NCBI GenBank assembly: GCA_007131555.1
Contig: SLQH01000472.1
Coordinates: 1 to 7,134, forward strand
Length of the DNA stretch: 7,134 bases
Source of the DNA: Planctomycetota bacterium
GTDB taxonomy: Bacteria; Planctomycetota; UBA11346
Reading direction: 5' to 3'
This document shows positions 1 to 5,230 of the stretch, piece by piece. Made by a program: the position numbers and the translations under genes. The notes beneath the pieces are model-generated. The model worked only from the letters and a program-made list of their open reading frames with translations, was not told the origin of the DNA and did not search any database. Position 1 is the first letter of the stretch; each line of letters begins with the position of its first letter.

Positions 1-2
1 AC

Positions 3-1139
3 GACTACCTCCATCATGATGTCCATGTGGCCAGCAGCGCCCGCGACCAGGCCGCCGCCTGTGGCGACCTGATCCGGGTCCTGCGCCGCGAGGCGGTCAG
101 CTATGTCATCCTCGCCGATGGCCAGGGCTCCGGCATCCAGGCGGCGATCGCCGCCGAACTGCACGCCGGCCGTCTTCATAGCGCTTTGGAGCAGGGCCGC
201 GACCTGGGCCAGGCCTTCGCCGCCACCGTCGCGGTGTTGGCCGGTCAGCGGGGGCGCGATCGGATGTGGGCCGCTGTCAACATAGCCCGGGTGCGGGGCG
301 ACGGCAGCGTCACCGTGCTGAGCTATGATGCCCCACCCGCCATCCTGTGGGCCGATGGCCGGGCCATGGTCCTGCCCCGCAGCCCCCTGCCGGCCGGTCA
401 GGATCTGGTCCACGAGGCCCGCTACCGCTTGCGGGCCGGCGAACACCTGCTGCTGGTCAGCGACGGCCTGACCGAGGTCGGACTCGGCGGACCCGATGGC
501 CCCTGGGGGATCGAGGGCCTGTGTACGGCCATTGATCAGCATGATCGCGCCAGCCCTGAGACCCTGCCCGAGGCCCTGGTCGGCCTGGCCGGGCTGCGGG
601 CCCACCGGGCCGGGACCGGTGATGACATGAGCGCGGCCCTGATCAGCTGCCGACCCGGCATCGTGGTCGAGGTCCTCAGCGGGCCACCATCGCGCCGGGC
701 CGATGCCCCCAGGGTGGTGGCCGACTTCCTGGCCGCACCCGGCATCAAGGTGATCTGCGGGGCCAGCACCGCCGCCATGGTGGCCGAACAGATGGGCCAA
801 CGCCTGGAGGTGCTGCAGCAGGCCGGCGGTCTGGCCCCGCCGCCCTCGCGCCTGCCCGGCATCACCCTGGTCTGCGAGGGCGTGGTCACCCTCAACCAGG
901 TCCTCAACGTCATCGATGAGGACAACCAGGCCTTCGAACACCGGGACGCGGTCAGCGACCTGCATCACCTCCTGCGCACCGCCGACCGCATCCGCTTCCG
1001 CCATGGCCCCGGCCGCCGCAGCGATGCCGACTCCCTCGACTTCCGCCGCCAACACATCCTGGCCCGGCCGCTGGTCCTGGAACGCCTGGCCGAACGCCTG
1101 CGCAACCAGGGCAAGCTGGTGACCCTGCTGCGTCACTGA
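3..1139 (+). CDS. SpoIIE-type PP2C serine phosphatase, N-terminus cut by window edge
   Basis: The family removes phosphate from protein serine or threonine using two metal ions. The frame is open to the left edge; a GTG at 27 is possible, but residues encoded before it (DYLHHDVHV) look like part of the fold, so the true start is probably upstream. Counting from GTG 27, the metal-site motifs are in order: CGD at 12-14, ADGQGSG at 30-36, VSDGLTE at 144-150 and TGDDMSAAL at 197-205. The PP2C domain ends near residue 207. The remaining ~160 residues carry GPPSRR (219-224), VICGASTA (242-249) and VCEGVVTLN (282-290). I recall this tail from clostridial SpoIIE-like phosphatases near [FeFe]-hydrogenase genes (an HsfB-like type), not from sporulation SpoIIE, which has ten membrane helices; none are seen here. 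It is separated from the next gene by about 320 bases and is probably a different transcription unit. Family assignment is firm; the hydrogenase link is from memory. Confidence 0.88.
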   Translation, partial: DYLHHDVHVASSARDQAAACGDLIRVLRREAVSYVILADGQGSGIQAAIAAELHAGRLHSALEQGRDLGQAFAATVAVLAGQRGRDRMWAAVNIARVRGDGSVTVLSYDAPPAILWADGRAMVLPRSPLPAGQDLVHEARYRLRAGEHLLLVSDGLTEVGLGGPDGPWGIEGLCTAIDQHDRASPETLPEALVGLAGLRAHRAGTGDDMSAALISCRPGIVVEVLSGPPSRRADAPRVVADFLAAPGIKVICGASTAAMVAEQMGQRLEVLQQAGGLAPPPSRLPGITLVCEGVVTLNQVLNVIDEDNQAFEHRDAVSDLHHLLRTADRIRFRHGPGRRSDADSLDFRRQHILARPLVLERLAERLRNQGKLVTLLRH

Positions 1140-1180
1140 CAAGCGCATCCGACTTGCGGCACACAAAGCAACCGAGAGTC

Positions 1181-1195
1181 CTCAAGGCACTTGAG
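1181..1195. other. Small hairpin, 6-bp stem
   Basis: CTCAAG at 1181-1186 pairs perfectly with CTTGAG at 1190-1195 around a three-base loop. It lies 42 bases after the phosphatase stop codon and its right arm enters the first copy of the direct repeat. There is no following T-run, so it is not a standard terminator. The short stem alone could be chance; its interest comes from the two further hairpins nearby. Confidence 0.4.
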
Positions 1196-1223
1196 CGCAG
1201 CGGGCGTGAAATCTTCCGGAATG
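1190..1223. repeat. Imperfect 34-base direct repeat, copy 1
   Basis: This stretch matches 1281-1314 at 27 of 34 positions without gaps. The strongest part begins CTTGAGCG and continues to GCGGGCGTG, with one mismatch in the first 19 bases; both copies end GGAATG. The two copies flank the large hairpin at 1229-1278, which occupies almost all the space between them. This may be an internal duplication or part of a dispersed intergenic element. Confidence 0.55.
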
Positions 1224-1228
1224 TCTCA

Positions 1229-1278
1229 CGCAGAGAGCCAAGAAGACAGCCTCCTGGCTTTCCTTGGCGATCTCCGCG
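1229..1278. ncRNA. Long imperfect hairpin, possible structured RNA element
   Basis: The two arms fold back in four helices. CGC 1229-1231 pairs with GCG 1276-1278; GAGA 1233-1236 with TCTC 1271-1274; GCCAAG 1237-1242 with CTTGGC 1263-1268; and AGCC 1248-1251 with GGCT 1256-1259 around a TCCT loop. One mismatch, a two-base bulge (GA 1269-1270) and an internal loop interrupt about 17 base pairs. It matches no riboswitch or small RNA that I recognise. Possible roles are an mRNA leader or attenuator of the downstream operon, a 3' end processing signal of the phosphatase mRNA, or a REP-like dispersed element. The strand is unknown because the fold works on either one. The structure is directly visible; calling it RNA is inference. 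Confidence 0.42.
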
Positions 1279-1280
1279 CT

Positions 1281-1314
1281 CTTGAGCGAAGCGGGCGTGG
1301 GGTGCTCTGGAATG
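1281..1314. repeat. Imperfect 34-base direct repeat, copy 2
   Basis: This is the second copy of the repeat at 1190-1223, with 7 mismatches in 34. It starts three bases after the large hairpin and its last two bases overlap the left arm of the third hairpin. The mismatches cluster in the middle of the unit (GGGTGCTC against AAATCTTC), while both ends are kept. Confidence 0.55.
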
Positions 1315-1340
1315 GCCGGCGGGTTGTTCGACGTCGGCCA
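1313..1340. other. Hairpin, 9-bp stem
   Basis: TGGCCG at 1313-1318 pairs with CGGCCA at 1335-1340, and the stem extends inward by one G-T wobble and two G-C pairs, leaving a loop of about ten bases. It is GC-rich but has no T-run after it. As RNA it would be a stable stem about 120 bases upstream of the next start codon, so it could be part of a 5' leader. Confidence 0.4.
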
Positions 1341-1403
1341 GGCTGTTGTCAAGCGCCCGTTCAAGCCCCGTTCTCAACGAAATCGCTTCCCCGGATCGGG
1401 TGT

Positions 1404-1433
1404 CATGATACGTCCCTTGACCGCGCCATGATA
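1404..1433. promoter_or_regulatory. Repeated CATGATA words, possible operator
   Basis: CATGATA occurs at 1404-1410 and again at 1427-1433, 23 bases apart, or roughly two helix turns. This would suit a dimeric regulator binding one face of the DNA. Each copy contains or adjoins the short palindrome TCATGA or CATG. The pair lies just ahead of the ribosome binding site of the operon. Seven-base repeats arise easily by chance, so this is only a weak proposal. Confidence 0.2.
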
Positions 1434-1444
1434 ACGGCGTGAGC

Positions 1445-1451
1445 AGGGAGG
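1445..1451 (+). promoter_or_regulatory. Ribosome binding site deciding the GTG 1460 start
   Basis: AGGGAGG is a strong Shine-Dalgarno match and lies eight bases before GTG 1460. The earlier in-frame GTG at 1439 has no comparable site, and the Shine-Dalgarno sequence itself would fall inside that longer reading. The start of the membrane protein is therefore placed at 1460. Confidence 0.75.
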
Positions 1452-1459
1452 ACGCCGAC

Positions 1460-3958
1460 GTGAACGACTCTGCGTCAACAGTCACTCACGACGATCAGCC
1501 GCCGGAAACCGGTCGGGCCCTGACATGGCGGTCCCTGGGCATCGGCGCCTTGCTGGTGGTGGCCCTGGGCCTGATCACGCCGTGGAACGACTGGTTTCTG
1601 CAAAACACCTCGCTCTATCTGCATTACCTGCCACCGGCCGTGGTGCTGGTCATCCTGGTCCTCAGCCTGATTCTCAACCCCCTGCTCGGTCGCCATCGTC
1701 TGCGCACCGGCGAGATGGCGGTCATCACCATCATGCTGCTGGCCTTGGGCGGGGTGGTCTCCAGCGGGCTGATGCGTTATCTGCCCTTCATGACCACGGC
1801 CCCCGCCGGTCGTCTGCGTACCGGAACCAGCCATGAAACCCTGCGGGTGGACCTGTCCAAGGCCGAGATTGCCGCCCTGCGGACAGCCTTTGAAGCCGAT
1901 GTCGACCGCCTTTTCGCTGAACTGGATGTCAATGGCGATGGTCGGATAGACGCCACCGAGGCTCAGGCCAGGGCCGATCTGGTGGAACTGGTCGCGGCCC
2001 GCGATGGCCAGGCCCTGGAGCGCCAGGATCTGCGTGAAATCCTGGCTCGTGATGATCCCCGGGCCACCGCCACGACCCGTTGGGGCCTGCCCCATCGCCT
2101 GTTCCTGGGAGTGCCAGCCTACGGTGACATCCCCCGCGATGACCCCGAATATGGCCATGTCGTCGAGGGCTTTCTGCGCGGACTTGACGAACGTCCCTAC
2201 GTCCATCATCGCAATACCGTGACCTGGCAGGAAGACGGCCAGCGCTTCACCCGCCTGGCCTTGGCCGGAGATGCCGCCCACAGAGCCCGTGAACGCGGCC
2301 AGGACTTCCTGGATCTTGACAACTCTGCGATTGGGCGGGCCCTGAGCGGTCTGAGGGTCGGAGATGAGACCTCGGTGGACGGTCGCCGACTGGTCGTGGA
2401 GGCCATCACCCAGGCCAGCATTCCCTGGTATGCCTGGGTCGAACCCTTGTTGGCCTGGGCCCCATTGCTGCTGGGGGCCTTCGTCGCCTCGCTGGCCATC
2501 GCCGGAGCGGTACGACGCCAATGGATAGAAAACGAACGTCTGCAATTCCCGATCGGTGAAGTGACGATGTCGCTGCTGGCCGCTCCAACCGGGCGACAGC
2601 GCTACAACGAACTGTTCCGCAACCCGGCCTTCTGGACCGCCTGCGTGGTCGTGTTGCTGCTGCTGCTATGGCATGGTTTCGGACGCTGGGGCTACCTGCC
2701 GGTCAACCTGACCCTGCATTTTGACTTCTTCACTGCCCCGGATGCCCCGTTCAGGGGTGATCCCTGGGCCCGGGCCTACCGACCACATCTGCTGTTCGCG
2801 CCGCGCATCTCATTCAGCATCATCGCCTTCGCCTTCTTCCTGTCGATGGACCTGAGCCTGAGCCTGTGGCTGTCCTTCATCCTCATCAATGTCCTGTTCA
2901 TCGGCTCCCATCAGGCCGGTATGACCATGCAGGCCCGCGACGTACAGGTGGCGGCGGTGGGCGGCTATGCCGCCATGTGCGTACTGATCCTCTACCTGGG
3001 CCGCCAGTACTACTGGCGACTGCTGCGCTGTGCCTTCACATGGCGCGGAGATGACCAGACCCGAGCCTGCGCCCCCTATGTCTGGGGCCTGCTGGGCGGC
3101 ATCGTCTTGATGCTGATCGCCTTGATGTCCTATGGGGCGGGATTCTGGGCCAGTCTGCTGCTGATCCTGCTGTTCCTTGGTTTCATGCTGGTGGTCTCAC
3201 GGATTGTCGCTGAAACCGGCATCCCCTTCATCCAGGTCCCCAACGACTGGACCATCAATTCGGTCCTGTTCAGCTGCGTCGGTTTTGGAGCCTCTCCGGC
3301 GGCCCTCATGCCCCTGGCGGTGATCGGCATCAGCCTGATGGCCGACACCCGTGAATCGGTCATGCCCTATGCCGTCAACGCCCACTACCTGGCGCGCCAG
3401 AGCGGCCTGCCCTCGCGTCGTCTCACACCCCTGATGCTGACCATCCTGTGTCTGGGAGTCCTGATTGCCGGGGCTTCGATGCTGCGTAACGCCTATCGAG
3501 GCGATGGTCCCAAGGACTCGGGCTGGCCCGGTTATCTGCTCGATTCCCAGGCCATCAATCTGGTCAGCGGTGGCCTGCATGACCAGGAACGGGCCGAACG
3601 GCTGGTAGAGGTCCATGAACGACGCCAGCGCAGCCAACGACGGACCTGGACCACCTACGGCATCGGGGCCGGATTGGTGTTCGCCCTGGGGGCCTTGCGC
3701 ATCGCCTTCAGTTGGTGGCCTCTGCACCCCCTGGGATTCCTCTGCGCCACCGCCTACCCGGCCTGGATCATGTGGTTCAGCATCATGGTGGGCTGGATGT
3801 GGAAGAGCGGGGTGATGCGCTATGGCGGCACTGCCGTCTACCAGCGTCTCAAACCCTTCGCCATCGGCATGATCGCCGGCGAGATGCTGGCCATCATCGT
3901 GTTCCTGATCATCAAGATCATCCATCCCACCCTGCCGGCCATGAACCTCGTCGGGTGA
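1460..3958 (+). CDS. DUF6785/DUF6784 polytopic membrane protein with EF-hand loop
   Basis: This 832-residue integral membrane protein belongs, by pattern, to the DUF6785/DUF6784 family, which looks distantly like OPT oligopeptide transporters; its substrate is unknown. From GTG 1460, membrane segments lie near residues 25-40, 58-78, 85-104, 329-348, 391-405, 452-483, 500-515, 541-558, 562-582, 610-628, 656-674, 734-750, 763-780 and 802-820. Family signatures include RRQWIENERLQFPIGE (352-367) and, in the C-terminal DUF6784 part, PLHPLGF (754-760) and MRYGG (786-790). The roughly 220-residue loop after the third segment is soluble. It holds a textbook EF-hand calcium loop, DVNGDGRIDATE, at 156-167, with D, N, D, R, D and E at positions 1, 3, 5, 7, 9 and 12. 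A degenerate second one may follow near 179-192. The gene heads the operon; the next gene starts 7 bases after its stop. Family call good, transport role inferred. Confidence 0.82.
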   Translation: MNDSASTVTHDDQPPETGRALTWRSLGIGALLVVALGLITPWNDWFLQNTSLYLHYLPPAVVLVILVLSLILNPLLGRHRLRTGEMAVITIMLLALGGVVSSGLMRYLPFMTTAPAGRLRTGTSHETLRVDLSKAEIAALRTAFEADVDRLFAELDVNGDGRIDATEAQARADLVELVAARDGQALERQDLREILARDDPRATATTRWGLPHRLFLGVPAYGDIPRDDPEYGHVVEGFLRGLDERPYVHHRNTVTWQEDGQRFTRLALAGDAAHRARERGQDFLDLDNSAIGRALSGLRVGDETSVDGRRLVVEAITQASIPWYAWVEPLLAWAPLLLGAFVASLAIAGAVRRQWIENERLQFPIGEVTMSLLAAPTGRQRYNELFRNPAFWTACVVVLLLLLWHGFGRWGYLPVNLTLHFDFFTAPDAPFRGDPWARAYRPHLLFAPRISFSIIAFAFFLSMDLSLSLWLSFILINVLFIGSHQAGMTMQARDVQVAAVGGYAAMCVLILYLGRQYYWRLLRCAFTWRGDDQTRACAPYVWGLLGGIVLMLIALMSYGAGFWASLLLILLFLGFMLVVSRIVAETGIPFIQVPNDWTINSVLFSCVGFGASPAALMPLAVIGISLMADTRESVMPYAVNAHYLARQSGLPSRRLTPLMLTILCLGVLIAGASMLRNAYRGDGPKDSGWPGYLLDSQAINLVSGGLHDQERAERLVEVHERRQRSQRRTWTTYGIGAGLVFALGALRIAFSWWPLHPLGFLCATAYPAWIMWFSIMVGWMWKSGVMRYGGTAVYQRLKPFAIGMIAGEMLAIIVFLIIKIIHPTLPAMNLVG

Positions 3959-3965
3959 GCTCGTC

Positions 3966-4859
3966 ATGGCCCTGACTGCCTTCGCCGCCCATGGCTTCCA
4001 CTGCCTGATTCCCGACAGCTGGGAATTGCAGGTCTTCAAGGGGCCCTGGGATGGCGGCCATCTGGTCTTCGTTGACCACCGCACGCCGACCATGGCCCTG
4101 ACCTGGGAGCGGACCGGCCGCGACCCCGATTTCACCCGTACCCTACGGGTGGTGGCCAAACGCCTTGAACGCGATATCGAGGCCCGGCTGGTCCGTACCG
4201 ATCCGATTCCCGGCCGCATCGGCAGCATGGCTCGGTTCGCCGCCCAGGGCGGAGAATTCGTGGTGGCCATGCTGGTCCCCGATCCGGAACAGAATCTGGT
4301 CGTAGTCCTGCGCCAGTTGACGCCGGGCGCACCCCGCGATCTGTATCAGGCCATGGACAGCCTGCATGTCTACCCGGCCAAGGCCCCCGTACCCTGGCGC
4401 TTCCATGGTCTGGCCCTGGATCTGCCGCCCTGGTGGCGTCTGCACAGCAGTCAACTGATGGTCGGCATGGCCCGGGCCGTGTGGTTCCATCGCCCCTTCA
4501 ACTGCATCAAGACCCATGCCGTGCTGGTCATGCGCCGCTATGCCTGTGCCTCGCGTCTGCTGGACGAGGGCGATGTCAAGACCTGGCTGAACCAACGCCT
4601 CAGCCATGACGAGGTGATCGACGAACAGCAGGCAGACCCGGACGGCACCGTTCACATGCGGGTTTTGGCCCCTGGTTCTTCACTGTGGCGACGCCTGTGG
4701 CGCAAGCACGAGGTCCGTCATCTTGCCGCCTGGGTCGATGAACCGGCGGATCGTCTGATGGTCCAGGAATGGAAGGGTCTTGGTCCACCGCTCCCGCCCT
4801 TGCGTTCCTGCCATAATCTGAAGGATGGGGCCCTTCCCTGGCAGGAGGATACCCCGTGA
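3966..4859 (+). CDS. Unrecognised soluble protein of two similar halves
   Basis: I do not recognise this 297-residue protein. It has no signal peptide or membrane segment, so it is probably cytoplasmic. It appears to be an internal duplication: HGFHCLIPDSWELQVF (9-24) resembles RFHGLALDLPPWWRLH (145-160), and AMLVPDPEQNLVVVLRQL (101-118) resembles AAWVDEPADRLMVQEWKGL (254-272). Each half would be a small alpha/beta unit opening with a strand, a Pro, a Trp and more strands. The halves are joined by a proline-rich stretch (136-143). Tryptophan is abundant and the last third is basic around WRRLWRKHEVRH (241-252). It starts 7 bases after the membrane-protein stop, with only a modest GGGTGAG site formed by the end of that gene, so translation may be coupled. 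Its TGA overlaps the PqqD-like start. By position it may be an adaptor of the envelope system; no enzymatic motif is seen. Confidence 0.8.
   Translation: MALTAFAAHGFHCLIPDSWELQVFKGPWDGGHLVFVDHRTPTMALTWERTGRDPDFTRTLRVVAKRLERDIEARLVRTDPIPGRIGSMARFAAQGGEFVVAMLVPDPEQNLVVVLRQLTPGAPRDLYQAMDSLHVYPAKAPVPWRFHGLALDLPPWWRLHSSQLMVGMARAVWFHRPFNCIKTHAVLVMRRYACASRLLDEGDVKTWLNQRLSHDEVIDEQQADPDGTVHMRVLAPGSSLWRRLWRKHEVRHLAAWVDEPADRLMVQEWKGLGPPLPPLRSCHNLKDGALPWQEDTP
4844..4848 (+). promoter_or_regulatory. Ribosome binding site of the PqqD-like gene
   Basis: GGAGG lies seven bases before GTG 4856. It is inside the end of the upstream gene and directs the start whose GTGA overlaps that gene's stop codon. Confidence 0.75.
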
Positions 4860-5230
4860 ATCGTGGGCCCAAGCTCGTCGCCGAAGATGTCGCCGATGCG
4901 GTGCCCCGTCTCTGCGATGACGTGACCTGCACTGAGGTCTCGGCCGAGATCATCCGCCTGCGGGGTCGTGATCTGCGCCGCACCGGCCTATCCCGCTTCC
5001 TGGCCTGGCTGTTCCGTCTTCCGCGCACGGTTGAGGTCGAACTGGATGACCTCGGTACCTGGGTGATCCATCACATGGATGGGCGCACCATGGCCCAACT
5101 GGCGCAGGATCTCTCAACCCAACGCAAACTCAGCCGTCGTGAGGCTGAGTTCGCGCTGACCGCTTTCGTCCAATCCTTGATGGTCCGCCGCCTCGTCCGT
5201 CTGGACGGCCTGACCAGGAGTTCCGCATGA
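4856..5230 (+). CDS. PqqD-like protein (RiPP recognition element fold)
   Basis: This 124-residue protein matches the PqqD-like family by pattern. PqqD domains are small winged-helix proteins that bind the leader of a precursor peptide and present it to a modifying enzyme, often a radical SAM protein. The core runs from about residue 56 to 117: VEVELDDLGTWVIHHMDG (59-76) is the typical strand, LGxWV helix and DG turn. TMAQLAQDL (78-86) and SRREAEFALTAFVQSLMVRRLV (the latter at 93-114) give the following helices. The first 55 residues are an added basic region (for example RLRGRDLRR, 34-42) plus a hydrophobic stretch FLAWLF (48-53). Start is GTG 4856, overlapping the previous stop by four bases; its own stop overlaps the permease start as ATGA. 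No radical SAM enzyme or precursor peptide is in view, so it may instead be an adaptor for the transporter. Fold call good; partner unknown. Confidence 0.8.
   Translation: MNRGPKLVAEDVADAVPRLCDDVTCTEVSAEIIRLRGRDLRRTGLSRFLAWLFRLPRTVEVELDDLGTWVIHHMDGRTMAQLAQDLSTQRKLSRREAEFALTAFVQSLMVRRLVRLDGLTRSSA
5216..5220 (+). promoter_or_regulatory. Ribosome binding site of the permease gene
   Basis: AGGAG lies six bases before ATG 5227, inside the end of the PqqD-like gene. Together with the ATGA overlap it supports the chosen start and tight translational coupling. Confidence 0.75.

Larger units (their letters stand above)
1140..1459. other. Non-coding gap with hairpins and repeats
   Basis: This stretch separates the phosphatase gene from the five-gene operon. 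The short open frames on either strand have no recognisable protein features and no good ribosome binding site. The two copies of the 34-base repeat are 91 bases apart, so they fall in different reading frames, which argues against coding. The stretch holds three potential hairpins, one direct repeat pair and a repeated CATGATA word. No convincing sigma-70 promoter is visible: TTGACC at 1417-1422 resembles a -35 box but has no -10 box at the right distance. No hairpin is followed by a T-run, so no classical Rho-independent terminator is visible for the upstream gene. The operon promoter most likely lies here by position alone. Confidence 0.7.

Noticed and set aside
1144..1158. CGCA/TGCG pairing just after the phosphatase stop as a terminator
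   Set aside because: The stem is only four base pairs and no T-run follows.
1417..1422. TTGACC as a sigma-70 -35 box
   Set aside because: At 16-18 bases downstream there is no TATAAT-like hexamer; that position falls on the ribosome binding site region.
1182..1442. Short open frames on both strands across the intergenic gap
   Set aside because: They have no ribosome binding site and no recognisable protein. The direct repeat within them falls in different frames, so the region is better read as non-coding.
1439..1459. Upstream GTG start adding seven residues to the DUF6785 protein
   Set aside because: The strong AGGGAGG site eight bases before GTG 1460 favours the later start, and GTG 1439 has no such site.
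952..1485. A 177-codon - strand frame crossing the gap into both flanking genes
   Set aside because: It overlaps coding sequence at both ends, has low-complexity Gly/Arg-rich composition and no initiation signal.
1475..2545. Long open frame of 356 codons on the - strand
   Set aside because: It lies wholly antisense to the DUF6785 gene. Its protein is rich in Gly, Gln and His with no domain pattern, as expected from the shadow of GC-rich coding DNA.
3197..4270. Long open frame of 357 codons on the - strand
   Set aside because: It spans the antisense of two well-supported genes and their junction, is rich in Gly, Gln, His and Pro, and shows no family signature.
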